Source: Symbiodinium natans
Lineage: Eukaryota > Sar > Dinophyceae > Suessiales > Symbiodiniaceae
Assembly (NCBI GenBank): GCA_905221605.1
Contig: CAJNDS010002168.1
Location: 360,233-424,232, forward strand
Length of the DNA stretch: 64,000 bases
Direction: 5' to 3'
Shown: piece after piece, positions 38,683 to 49,370 of the stretch
Position numbering within the stretch: the first letter of the stretch is position 1
Layout of the letters: the number at the start of each line of letters is the position of its first letter
Notes under the pieces: generated by a model
Database searches by the model: none
Told to the model about the DNA's origin: nothing
What the model saw: the letters and a program-made list of their open reading frames with translations, nothing else
Translations under genes and position numbers: made by a program

Positions 38683-38775
38683 GCGGCTCGCGGCGCCTTG
38701 CGCGGGAGTGCAGCTAGCTCCGTCTGCTCGGCGATGATGGCAGCAACATCCACAATCTCCTTGGGAAGTTGGCGG
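38683..38775 (-). CDS. Coding exon, unassigned
   Basis: The minus strand reads RQLPKEIVDVAAIIAEQTEL, then AALPRKAPRAA. Strongly protein-like; no domain is named. AAACCC repeats flank it on the low side. Confidence 0.55.
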
Positions 38776-39340
38776 TTTAGGGTTTATATGATTTAGAGGG
38801 TTCGGAGGGTTTATAGGGTTAATAGGGTTTAGAGGATTTACAGGGTTAAGAGGTGTTAATAGGGTTTACATGATGTCGGAGTTTACGATAACAAGGGACC
38901 CCAAAATGTAGACCCCCAAATACTAGGATTCCCTCAGAATAGCTGGACCCCAATAAGGTACCCCCCCCCCCCCTAATTTCGGAAACCCCCCATATGATGT
39001 AGAGGGTTTAAAGAGCTCAGGGCTTATAGGGCTTATAGGGCTTATAGGGTTTATAGGGTTTATAGAGCTTATATTATATGGTTCAAGGGAACCCAGCATC
39101 AACCAGGGAACCCAACATCAAACAGCGTTGCTGGTTTCAAATCTCTTCGGGGCACCATCGTGGCGTAATTCTGAAGATTCGGGGGTTTAGGGTTTAGGGT
39201 TTAGGGTTTAGGGTTTAGGGTTTAGGGTTTAGGGTTTAGGGTTTAGGCCTGCTATGCAAGGCGTCGGCGTTCTTGCAAGGTTTGTGGATCCCAGAGAACC
39301 GAGATGCCTTCCAGCGAGCACCAAACCCCCCCCCCCCCCG

Positions 39341-39517
39341 GTTCTTAGTAGGGAATGAGGGCCCTATGTAATACCCTTTAAGGCATTGTATATATAATAT
39401 ATATATATATATGTAATACCCTTTAAGGCATTATGTATATATAAAATAAATAAATAAATATATATATATATATATATCTGGGGTATTTCATTCCCTGATT
39501 CCCTACAAGGAACTGCA
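39341..39517. mobile_element. Family M element with repeated AT-rich core
   Basis: GGTTCTTAGTAGGGAATGAG...CATTCCCTGATTCCCTACAAGG. Inside, TGTAATACCCTTTAAGGCAT occurs twice (39370, 39411) between (TA)n and (AAAT)n tracts. The minus frame MDIRVEKSCLHDHLRCLGIP (to about 39606) directly beside it may be an exon. Confidence 0.65.
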
Positions 39518-40682
39518 GAACCAGCAACGCTTGGCACATGACATTCCGGGATTCCAAGACACCTTAAATGGTCATGCAGGCAAGACTTCTCAACACGGAT
39601 GTCCATGCAAACAACCCGGCCCTAAACCCGAAACCCTAAACCCTCAACCCTCAACCCTAAACTCCCAACTGCTTGATTTCGGGATGGGGGCTTCCTCGCC
39701 TGGTTCATGAACTTTGGCGACTTCTTGTATCCCCCCTTTTGCGGCTGCTGTGCATAGGAACCTATGTAATTACAACTGCTGGGTAGCTCTTATCTTTCTT
39801 ATCCTCTGAATTGCGAGTGGAAACTGTTAGTATTCTGTGAGATTGCCACTTGTCATGCTAGCCCAACACCCCAAACTCAAAACCCTAAACCCTAAACCCT
39901 TAAACCCTAAACCCCTAAACCCTTAACCCTAAACCCTAAACCCTAAACCATATTTACTTTTGCAAGGCCTCTTCGCAGAGCCTTTCGCCGATGCAGGAGG
40001 TTAGCAATCCCTACTACCCTGCAGGTTTAGGGTTTAAGGTTTATATAGGGTTTAGGGTTTAGGGTTTTTGGTTTAGCCCTTGAAATCCCTTAAACAAGGG
40101 TAAGGAACCATGTAAGAGACCATACAAAGGGCCCATGGTTAGGTAAACGGGGGCAGACTTATGGGTTCAGGGTTCGGGGCGGAGGGCTTGGCTGCGGGTT
40201 GATGGCTTCGGCGGTTTGGGGGTTTAGGGAAGACCGGGAAACCTTGACCCTAAACCCTAACCCCTTAACTGTTTAAACTAGGTACTCCCTAAACCCTCAA
40301 CAAACCGAAAACCCCAAACCGCAGCTCGAACCCGAAACCCCAACGTCTGGAGTCGGGAACCCTGATTGCACACCGTCCAAAGTCAAGCCCGTGAGGCACC
40401 GAAGAGTTGAGGCTTTAGGGAGCGACGCCCTACCTAAAGGCTCCTATGTAGTACCTTTTTGGGGTACGGCCCAGGAGTGTTTTATTAATTAAGAAATCTG
40501 GACCTGGACCGGCCACACATTTTAAAATCCAGGGCCTCGCGGGCTCGCCCCAAAAAAATCCGCCGAGGAAGTTTTAAGTAACGTTCTCTGTCGTATTTAC
40601 CAAGAACCCAAGAAGCTGCAAGCCTCAAACCCTCTAATCCCTTAAGCCCCGTAGTCTCAACCTAAAGCCTCGAAAGAAGGCC

Positions 40683-40760
40683 ATGGAGTCAATAGCGCAA
40701 TGGATAAGCCGTGCACCTCTAAACCGAAAGACGTCGGTTCGAATCCTGCTCGTGACGGGA
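40683..40760 (+). other. tRNA-like sequence with A and B boxes
   Basis: TAGCGCAATGG matches the pol III A box (TRGCNNAGYNGG type) and GGTTCGAATCC is a perfect B box 30-40 bases later. The flanking arms do not form a proper acceptor stem and the T stem has a mismatch, so this is a decayed tRNA or a SINE-type head, not a working tRNA gene. Confidence 0.6.
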
Positions 40761-40854
40761 GTGCTTCCGACGCCCCTCCCCCCCTCTTCTGGCCCCCCTC
40801 CTCTACCGCACCCCCCTCCCGGCCTGACTTGTTAAGTTGTGGGGAAACCCTAAG

Positions 40855-42165
40855 CCCCAAACCCGGAAAGGCCCAAAAAAGGTGACTTGTGCCGGGCTCT
40901 TGCGGGGAAGAGGCCCGGCACAAAAAGTCACCTTTTTTGAGGTGCTTGGGGCCGGAAAGGCCCAAAAAAGGTGACTTTTTGTGCCGGGCTCTTGTGGGGA
41001 AGAGGCCCGGCACAAAAAGTCACCTTTTTTGAGGTGTTTCAGGCCGGAAAGGCCCAAAAAAGGTGACTTTTTGTGCCGGGCTCTTGCGGGGAAGAGGTCC
41101 GGCACAAAAAGTCGCCTTTTTTGAGGTGTTTGAGGCCGGAAGGTGACTTATTGTGCCGGGCTCATGCGGGGAAGAGGCCCGGCACAAAAAGTCACCTTTT
41201 TTGAGGTGCTTGGGGCCGGAAAGGCCCAAAAAAGGTGACTTTTTGTGCCGGGGGCTCTTGCGGGGATGCCGGGCTCTTCCGGGGAAGCCTTTAAGGGCTC
41301 AGGGCTCAGGGCTCAGGGCTTAGGGGAAGAGGCCCGGCACAAAAAGTCACCTTTTTTGAGGTGTTTCAGGCCGGAAAGGCCCAAAAAAGGTGACTTTTTG
41401 TGCCGGGCTCTTGCGGGGAAGAGGCCCGGCACAAAAAGTCACCTTTTTTGAGGTGCTTCGGGCCGGAAAGGCCCAAAAAAGGTGACTTTTTGTGCCGGGC
41501 TCTTGCGGGGATGCCGGGCTCTTGCGGGGAAGCTCAGGGCTCAGGGCTCAGGGCTTAGGGCTTAGGGCTTAGGGCTTAGGGGAAGAGGCCCGGCACAAAA
41601 AGTCACCTTTTTTGAGGTGTTTCAGGCCGGGAAGGCCCAAAAAAGGTAACTTTTTGTGCCGGGCTCTTGCGGGGAAGAGGCCCGGCACAAAAAGTCACCT
41701 TTTTTGAGGTGTTTCAGGCCGGAAAGGCCCAAAAAAGGTGACTTTTTGTGCCGGGCTCTTGCGGGCTTTAAGGGTGACATTTTGTGCCGGGCTCTTGCGG
41801 GGAAGAGGCCCGGCACAAAAAGTCACCTTTTTTGAGGTGCTTGAGGCCGGAAAGGCCCACAAAAGGTGACTTCTTGTGTTGGGCTCTTGCGGGGAAGCCT
41901 AAGGGCTCAGGGCTCAGGGCTTAGGGCTTAGGGGAAGAGGCCCGGCACAAAAAGTCACCTTTTTTGAGGTGTTTCAGGCCGGAAAGACCCAAAAAAGGTG
42001 ACTTTTTGTGCCGGGCTCTTGCGGGAAGAGGCCCGGCACAAAAAGTCACCTTTTTTGAGGTGCTTGGGGCCCAAAAGGCCCAAAAAAGATGACTTTTTGT
42101 GCCGGGCTCTTGCGGGGATGCCGGGCTCTTGCGGGGAAGCCTTTAAGGGCTCAGGGCTCAGGGCT
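40855..42165. repeat. Palindromic tandem array, unit about 90 bp
   Basis: The unit is AAAGGCCCAAAAAAGGTGACTTTTTGTGCCGGGCTCTTGCGGGGAAGA followed by its near-complement, split here as AAAAAAGGTGACTTTTTGTG...GGCACAAAAAGTCACCTTTT. About a dozen copies lie 89-92 bases apart, with interruptions of CAGGGCTCAGGGCTTAGGG. Each unit can fold into a hairpin of about 35 bp. Frames rich in 'CRASSPQEPGTKSHLFWAFP' on either strand come from the repeat and are not genes. Confidence 0.9.
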
Positions 42166-42794
42166 ATCAACCCTCGAATAAGAAATATATTTCAGGGTCT
42201 GGTTCAAACCTAACTTTCTTATTTCCATTTGGGGTTTTAAGAAATTTCGAAACCCTGGCTGAAAAAGGCAGATTTCTTATTAGAAGCCTCAGCCGTAGTA
42301 TACTAGAAACCCTTATAACTAACCCGAAAAAGGAACTACACTAGACACTCCAGGTAAACCCTACACCCTAATTTAACTCCACCTTTAAAAAGCAAGGAGT
42401 TAGGATGTAGGATTCAAGGTTTACTTTGTAGCAAAGTAACCATATTATCGGAACCCCAAAAAAAGCAAAAGGGTACCACTGGGCTACCAGGAAGAAGAAA
42501 AACACAAAGTACGCCCCACACCCTACACCCTAAACCCTATAACCCTAAACTCTAAACCCCTAAACCCCGGCCTACACCCTACAAGGTTTAAGTGCAGGCG
42601 AAGGAGCAACGTCGGCCATGCAGTACTGTACAGCCTGCGGCCAATTCTGTTGTTGCTTGCTGTTGGTTTAGGGTTCAGGGTTTAGGGTTTAGGTTTAGGG
42701 TTTAGGGCTTAGGGTTTAGGGTTTAGGGTTGTAGGGAAAGAGGGAATGAGGTACCCTATATGCCCCCCATAAGTACCCTTTAAGGGATGATATA

Positions 42795-43425
42795 GGGTAC
42801 CTTAGCAATTCCTGTTGTTGTGGCAGATATTGTGTCAAGCCATGGCCTTCTCGGCAGTATCTTAAGACACAAAAAACCACTTCTTTGTGGCATTCTTCGG
42901 CTGCGAAAAGGCTTAGTAGCCTAGTAACCATACTTTAATAAGTAAAATAAGTATAATAAGTATAATCAGTATAAAAAGTATAATAAGTATAATACGTATA
43001 ATAAGTATAACCCTTTCATTGGTTGGTTACTTTAGAAGGGAACCCAGAAGTAGAAAAAGGGTAAAGGATACCAAGAAGGTCGGCTTGGCCTTCTGAAAGC
43101 GCCGATGAACCCCTAAACCCTAAACCCTAAACCCTAAACCCTAAACCCTAAACCCTAAACCCAAAACCCCAAACCCTAAACCCTAACCCTAAACCCCGAA
43201 GCTTCAGACTGCCAGCGCGGCTTGTTGTTGTATTTTGTTGCATGCTGTTGTTGATAGTGTTATTGTTCTTGTTAGTCCTCCCCTAGTACGGGGGAGTCCT
43301 TGAACCGCCGCGTGTTGGTGACCTTGCCAAGCATGACGGAGTGGCCGTCGAGGAAGGCTGGCCTTCCCAGCCCCTGGCACAGGTGCCAGGGCCTGCCGAC
43401 GCCAGTCCGGGCCTCTGCATCATCT
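42795..43425 (-). CDS. Two or three exons joined across a family A introner
   Basis: Minus strand: about 43270-43425 TGVGRPWHLCQGLGRPAFLD, then GHSVMLGKVTNTRRFKDSPV; after an AAACCCT intron, 43080-43107 SSALSEGQAD; then, after the family A element, about 42800-42911 LFAAEECHKEVVFCVLRYCR then EGHGLTQYLPQQQEL. Removing 42912-43079 (element plus one AAGG) makes GCC GA|C CTT TTC, in frame. No family is recognised. The plus frame at 43300-43545 is a shadow. Confidence 0.6.
42912..43075 (-). mobile_element. Family A introner with (AAGTATAAT)n core, TSD AAGG
   Basis: CTTAGTAGCCTAGTAACCAT...GGTAAAGGATACCAAG with perfect AAGG flanks (42908-42911, 43076-43079). A tandem TAATAAGTATAA tract fills the middle (42940-43010). 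On the gene strand the precise cut gives an intron CC...AG, without any GT, GC or GA alternative inside the duplicated four bases. Confidence 0.82.
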
Positions 43426-45219
43426 TGTTGCTGCCCCAGAAGAAACGACTTCTCACGCTTTCGGTGGCCGGCAATATGGCACGATAGCTACTCCAGCGAG
43501 CTTTGCTTTTCGGGCGGTGGAGGCACTTTTCTGCCTCTTCTTTAATAGCTGCGCCTCGATGCTAAAGGCCAAGTGCTAGCCCCTCAACATTAACTTGGTC
43601 TTATAGGGGTTTCACTTAGGAACCCTTCACAGAAGTATGCTACTGCGACCCTACATCCGTGGAGCGAAACAACACAGCCAGTAAAGCACTACTCCAGATC
43701 TCACGTTTAGAGTAAAGGGCTAAGGGTCTAGGTTTGGGGCTTAAGGTTTGGGGCTTATTAGGGCTTAGGGCTTCGGGTTTAGGGTTTAAAGGCTTAGGGC
43801 TTCGGGTTTAGGCTTCAGGGTTTAAAGGTTTAAGGTTTAGGCTTGGGGGAGAGGCGAAGGGGGGGTTGGGGTTCGAGACCGCGGAGCGCTTTGGCGCACG
43901 TAGGGTTTTTAGGGTTTTACGATACGCCTTCATGGGAGTCTTTGGGCTTCCGAGTCCTGGGTTGGGTTTAGGGTTTAGGGTTTAGGGTTTAGGGTTTAGG
44001 GTTTAGGGTTTAGGGTTTAGGGTTTAGGGTTTAGGGTTTAGGGTTTAGGGTTTAGGGTTTAGGGTCTAGGGTCTAGGGTCTAGGGTCTAGGGTTTAGGGT
44101 CCTAAAGCCCAGCGGAGTGTTTGTATGGAGCCCCAGCACGAACCACAGAGGGAAAGAGGGGAAACCCTTTAAGCCCTGAACCTGAACAATAAACCCTTGA
44201 CCTTGACCCCTAAACCCACCATGAACCACTGGGGCAGATGAAAACCCTAAGCCTAACCTTAAACCCTAAACCCTAAACCCGAAACCGACCATGAAACACG
44301 GACTGTGAGTTTGTGTGCGTGCGCAGATGGCGCATATAGACCCTGTAAGCCCCCATTATTGAACCCTATAAAACCCTGTAAACGCCTGCGAAACCCTATT
44401 ACACCCTACAAAACCTGTAAGGCATAACCCTAAAGCCTAAAGCCTAAACCATGATTCCCTGGGGCGCGTGCCCGTCCAAGACGAGGGCGTCGCACACCTG
44501 AACGACACATGGTCTAGGGCTTTTGGGTGGTGTTAGTGTTTAGGGTTGAACCCTAAACCCTAAACCCCAATCCCTAAACCCTAAACCCTAGACCCTAAAC
44601 CCTAAGTAAGGTTTAAGGGTGAAAAACAAATTGTTGTTTAGGGTTCACGGGTCATCACAGGGTGCCTTTTGTGTTGTCCGAACCTGTAAGGATTCTCGGC
44701 CTGACAAAGACTGGGCCCCAAAATGACCTAGGGTTTAGGATTTAGGGTTTAGGGTTTGGTTTAACAGGCCTTATGAGGGAATCCATAAACCCTCAAAAAA
44801 GGGAATGTGGGCCTACCCTGGGTCCTAGAAGGCAGCCAGAAGGGCGCCCTTAAAACTGTGTTAGCAACTGAAAGCTTCCATCGCCTTATGACTCCAAATC
44901 TTCATCTCTCCCCATCTGTCTTCTCTCTGTCTTCTCTCTCTCTCTCTCTCTACCTCTCTCTCAATGAGCAGAAGTATTTGTTTTTACGTATGTACAGACA
45001 CTGGAACGCGCCAGGAAGCCCGAATCGCAAAGCGTTGTACGACAGGGCGTCTGAAAACAGATTCCCCACATGTTTGTGGCCTTGTTGCAAGTCACTTTGC
45101 ACTTGCTCGAAGTTGTCACAGAATGAGGGAACCCTAAACCGAAACAACCCTACCTTAAGAACCCAACACCTACCATTTTTGTAGGCTCTCGAATGATCCT
45201 TTACGGGGTATATAATAAG

Positions 45220-45362
45220 AACCTACAACAAAGTAGGTTTGGGTTTTGTAAGGTAGGGTTGTAAGTACCCTAAAAAAGGTTGCTTTCTTATAACCCCCTT
45301 GTAGCAAGCAACCTTTTTTAGGGTACTTACAGCCCCCTTATACCTACCCATGAACCTCCAAG
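45220..45362. mobile_element. Family G-type element (right end CCCATGAACCTCCAAG)
   Basis: Inner arms ACCCTAAAAAAGGTTGCTT...AAGCAACCTTTTTTAGGGT pair closely. The outer right end matches family G copies at 50559-50676, 52848-52954, 53668-53781 and 54979-55080, which run (CTTGGA)GGTTCATGGGTAGTT...AACTACCCATGAACC(TTCAAG). A neighbouring inverted pair, CAACCCTACCTTAAGAACCC / GGTAGGGTTG (45138-45257), belongs to another family also seen at 14400-14570 and 46615-46730. Confidence 0.6.
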
Positions 45363-45690
45363 TATAGTGCACTTCGGGCTTGGTGTTTGCGGCATTGTAT
45401 GCGGGTTTCTCTGCATGTCGCTCAACTTCCGAAAAGGCGCTGTCACCCCAGAATTGCCAACCATAAGCCCTGAACTCTATATATCCAAACCTTAGTCCTG
45501 GGGTTCTAGCAGATCCTAAACCCTCATCCCTGAGCCCTGAACCTTTTGCCAGCTGATGCTTATCCAGGGCTTAGGGAAATGCCGTTCAGTTCTCAGGGCC
45601 CCCCGCAGGCAAACAGCAAAAGGCTAATCTGAGGCGCACTCTCGAACCCCGAAGACGCAGTTAGGGTTCTGACAGGAATATTACAGGGTT

Positions 45691-45830
45691 GTGGAGCCAT
45701 TTAGTTGTACAGTGACAGGACTGATCAAGAAAGCATTGGTTGAAGAAACGAGCATGCTCGCGGCCGGACCCCCGGCTAGAAAAATGCGAAAACTGAAAGC
45801 AAGACTAGCTTACGAAATCGAGGGTACCCT
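45691..45830 (+). CDS. Possible exon beside the long hairpin
   Basis: The plus frame MEPFSCTVTGLIKKALVEET, then SMLAAGPPARKMRKLKARLA, then YEIEG, stops looking like protein where the repeat GAGGGTACCCTC begins (about 45838). No domain is recognised. Confidence 0.35.
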
Positions 45831-45859
45831 CATAAATTATGCCCCTCAGTATCTAGAAG

Positions 45860-46400
45860 TAAAACAATTCTGGAAATCCAGCCCCTGTATTTCTGGATGC
45901 TTCCCCCCCTTGCATGAAAACACCCCCCCTCCTCAAATAAGAGCTCCAGCCCATCCGTGTCTGAAATTTAGGAAATCCAGCCCCTCAATTTCATAAAATT
46001 AAGAAATCCAGCCACTCCATTCCTTAAATTTAAGAACTCCAGCCCTTCGATTTCTAAAATTTACGATTTCTTAAATCCACCCCCCTCCCCCGCCCTCCAC
46101 CCCCCATGCCCTCACCCCCGGCTCGCATCCCCTCCCCCCTCTCCCAACCTCAAGCAAGAAAACTAAAGAATTGTTTGAAGGGGGAAGGCGTGGGAGAACC
46201 CATAAGCACCCCAAATCCAGACACCGAGGGGCGGATTTGTCATTAGAGGGGGGGTGGGGGGGGGGCTGGATTTAAGAAATCGAGGGGCTGGATTTCTTAA
46301 ATATAAGAAATCGAGGGGTGGATCTCATAAATTTAAGAAATGGAGGGGCTGGATTTCTTAAATTTCCGAAATCGAGAGGCTGGATTTCCTGTTTGAGGGG
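45860..46400. repeat. Long imperfect inverted repeat of AAATCCAGCCCC units
   Basis: The left arm (45870-46080) repeats GAAATCCAGCCCCTNNATTTCTTAAATTTAA. The right arm (46255-46395) repeats the complement, TTAAGAAATCGAGGGGCTGG. The centre holds C-rich then G-rich tracts. The motif GAAATC(G/C)AGGGTACCCTCA lies in direct orientation at both outer sides (45830, 46565), perhaps as ends of a larger element that includes the tRNA-like sequence at 46425. Confidence 0.75.
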
Positions 46401-46424
46401 GGGCACACCCAATTAAGAACTCGA

Positions 46425-46492
46425 GCGATCAGCCTAATGGATAAGGCGTCGCCTTACTATTTCAAACGTTACCAGTTCGAATCCCATTAAGA
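46425..46492 (+). other. Second tRNA-like sequence
   Basis: CAGCCTAATGGATAAGGC forms a D-arm with an A box, and AGTTCGAATCC is a near-perfect B box. The acceptor and T stems are poor. Like the one at 40683, it lies next to AAGAAATC repeats, suggesting the two belong to related elements. Confidence 0.55.
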
Positions 46493-47325
46493 CATAGATT
46501 AAGAAATCGAGCGTACCGTGGAGGTTATACTTCCGGAAATTGGGTGAGCTTCAGAATTCAGAAATCCAGGGTACCCTCACCAAAACTTCTGGGTTTCTGA
46601 TGCAGCGCTGTCACTGCGCCTGAAGAAGCCGAAAACTTTCTTGTAGGCTCTTGTTATATATCCCCTGATGGGATTCTCAGGTAACCTACAAACAAAAGAG
46701 CTTTCGGGCTCTTAAGGTAGGATTGCTTAGTACAGGATTGTTACTATTTGTTTGTCTGTTTGGTTGTTTGGTTGTTTGCTTGCTTGCTTGTTGTTTTTTT
46801 GTTGAAATCAGGGTTTCGAGGCGTTAGGGTTCACCTGTCGCATATGCCGGTTTACCGAGAACCTCATTGTGGATTCTTAGTCACTCGAAACCATACCACA
46901 GAGGTCTTCCCTAAAACCTAAACCCTAAACCCTAAACCTAAGCCCATAATCAACTTCTGAGCCGTCCTGTGGCGCAAGAACGTCTACGCCCTGGATGTGG
47001 AGGTGTTACACATGTGTGTAACCCCTCCAAGACGCTCAATCACACACCCTCACTGAACCCTACATCCGTCCCATCTCAGGCGGAAGTTCCCTGGAGGTTA
47101 AGCCCTAAACCCTAAACCCTAAGCCCAAAACCCTAAATCCTAAACCCTAAACCCAACAAAGCAACTTGGAGGTTTAGGATGTAGGTCCAGAGCTGGATTT
47201 TTCATCACAGTAAGCCCTCAACCCTGAACCCTTAATGTCAAACCCTAAACCAGAATTCAAGACCAATGAAAATAAGAAAAACATGCTTTAAAAAGAAAAG
47301 TAAAAGCCCTAAACCCTACACCCTA

Positions 47326-47959
47326 ATGTTGCACTGACTTTAGTGTAAGGAGGGTCTATAATCACAAGTTTCCAAAGTTTATTCTGCGAACCGAGTTTGT
47401 TTAGGGTACCCCGCTACTATCACATGTTTTTGTCCGGACTCGTCTTTTTGTTTGAAGGGTTTGTGTTTTGGGCTAAGGGCTTACGCAGTAAGGCTTGAGG
47501 CCCTGAGGGCCTTGGGCTCCAGGATTCTTAAAGAGACAGAGCGCGGAGAATCCAGAAATGTAAGCCCGGCCAGTTCCATGTAAAGCCTTATGAAATTTCA
47601 TGTCGAAACGAGGCCCCGAACAAATTTTGTGATAGGTAGCCCACGGGCCGGTCAGATTGTCTTTAGTAAGTTTGTCTGGCTACCCTCTATAGTACCAAGT
47701 GTTTTTCGGAAGATTCTTTGTTAAGGGTTTGTGTTTAGGGTTACGCAGTAAGGCTTGCTTGAGGCCCTGAGGGCCTTGGGCTCCAGGAATCAGCTGGAAA
47801 GCTTCACCAAGGGCTTGAGGCCCTGAGGGCGGTTTCCCCCCCCCCCCCCTCAAATTTGTTTGGGGGGGTCGCTGCACCGTGCGTTTTTAGAGGGTCCAAA
47901 TTTGTTTGGGGGGGGGGGGGGGGGGGGGGGGGTCCCCCATACTAAAGACAATGCAACAT
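47326..47959. mobile_element. Non-autonomous TA-type transposon, copy E2 (634 bp)
   Basis: ATGTTGCACTGACTTTAGTG...CTAAAGACAATGCAACAT with TA on both sides (47324-47325, 47960-47961). It aligns end to end with 9358-9965, apart from small insertions such as an extra TTGTCTTTAGTAAG near 47655 and different homopolymer lengths. Confidence 0.88.
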
Positions 47960-49011
47960 TAAACCCTAAACCCTAAACCCTACACCCTAAACCCTACAAG
48001 CCCTAACTGCTGCCTCCGTCTTGGGATGTGGAGAGCGAACTGTGAGCCGAAACCAGGAGCGCTGAGAGCTTCGTGGCGTTGGGGGTTGGTTGAGGAGAAG
48101 GCTTTGGGGTTTAGGGTTTAGGGTTTAGACAGCTGTGGGGGGGAGGGGTGGGGTGAGGTTGGAGTTGTCGAGGGAAACTGGCATTTGGGAGGGGGATTGA
48201 GAAGCTGAGGAACCCTAAACCCTAAACCCTAAAGAATAAAAACCCTAAACCCTAAACCCTAAACCTAAACCCTAGACCCTAAACTAAACCCTAAATCCTA
48301 AACCCTTCCTGTTTGGCAGGGTTAGAGGGCAAGCTTCGGGTTGTAGGCCTCTCAGGGTTTGATGGCAGAGGACTAGGGTAGATTCGAGGTGTTGGAGGTT
48401 TGACGGGTTTAGGGTTTATAGGGTCTAGGGTTTAGGGTTGGCTTTCCGGCTGAGCGTAAACAGGCTCTAAGGAGCATCTGGTGCACGGCTTTGAGAGTGC
48501 AGGGGCTTAGGGGCCTTGGAAAAAAGCCAAACCCATGGATTAAGGGCAATAAGGAGGGACCCCTAGAAGGGGCCCTTAATCTTATTCCCCTATATAACCG
48601 CTATACATACACCTTATAGAGTCCCTGTCTACTGAAGTAGCCCCCACATAACCCCCCCAAAGCATCCCTGTGGCCTATAAAGCTCCTCCTATAGTCCCTT
48701 GATGGAAGTTCGGGTCAAGGATCATAAACCCTACACCCTAAACCCTCAACCCTCCTCAGCCCTGAGCCAAAAACCCTAAACTGGTCTAGGGTTCAGGGTT
48801 TAGGGTTTAGGTCAGGGTTTAGGGCTTAGGGTTTAGGATTTCGGGTTTAGAGCTTGGGGTCTTTCAGCCACCCGGGATACTGTGACTTTTGGAGCGTCTG
48901 TGAGCCAACGAATTTGGACGCCACGATTCTTTCGTGGCATTTGTGGGCCGACTCCCTGAAATGTGACCCCTTGTGGGGTTAAGGGCTTAGGATATAGCGT
49001 TCAACCCTAAA

Positions 49012-49370
49012 GCCTAAAACCCTAAACCCTAAACCCTAAACCCTAAACCCTAAACCCTATACCCTCTTCATATTTAGGGAACCCCGGGACCGGAGTTTCG
49101 AGGACTGCCCACGTGGGTGAAACTGCTGGAGCTCGCAGACCTTACCTGGTGCCTTTTGTTGAGGAACGCGCTTTCCCATGTAAGGGTTTAGGTTTTAGGG
49201 CTTAGGGTTTAGGGTTTAGGGCTTAGGGTCACCGACTAAACCCTAAATGCTCTTTTTGAACTCAGGGACGCAGTTACCCTAAACCCTAAACCCTAAACCC
49301 TAAACCCTAAACCCTAAACCCTAAACCCTAAACCCTAAACCCTAAACCCTAAACCCTAAACCCTAAACCT
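49012..49370 (+). CDS. Plus-strand coding exon between inward telomere arrays
   Basis: About 49085-49183 reads PEFRGLPTWVKLLELADLTW, then CLLLRNALSHV on the plus strand. AAACCCT lies to its left (49020-49062) and TTTAGGG to its right (49190-49230). The helical, leucine-rich composition looks real. The minus frame is also open but less natural. Confidence 0.45.

Larger units (their letters stand above)
40467..42295. mobile_element. TA-flanked transposon-like element (1829 bp)
   Basis: Left end CGGCCCAGGAGTGTTTTATT then AATTAAGAAATCTGG; right end, reversed, CGGCTGAGGCTTCTAATAAG then AAATCTGCC. These are imperfect inverted repeats with TA on both sides (40465-40466, 42296-42297). It encodes no transposase. 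Cargo: a tRNA-like sequence (40683-40760) and a palindromic tandem array (about 40855-42165). Confidence 0.75.
40433..42357. mobile_element. Family D element split by a 1.83-kb insertion
   Basis: The left half (CTACCTAAAGGCTCCTATGT...TTTTTGGGGTA, to 40466) and right half (TAGTATACTAGAAACCC...CTCCAGGTA, from 42296) together make one family D element. The DNA between them (40467-42295) starts at TA and ends at TA. Confidence 0.85.

Noticed and set aside
40683-40760. Functional tRNA-Arg gene
   Set aside because: The B box is perfect but the acceptor ends do not pair and the T stem has a mismatch; kept only as tRNA-like.
40657-42213. Several open frames of 60-118 residues on both strands (repeating 'CRASSPQEPGTK')
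   Set aside because: They are translations of the palindromic 90-bp array; the same peptide appears on both strands because each unit is its own complement.
46425-46492. Functional tRNA gene
   Set aside because: Same reason: good A and B boxes but poor acceptor and T stems.
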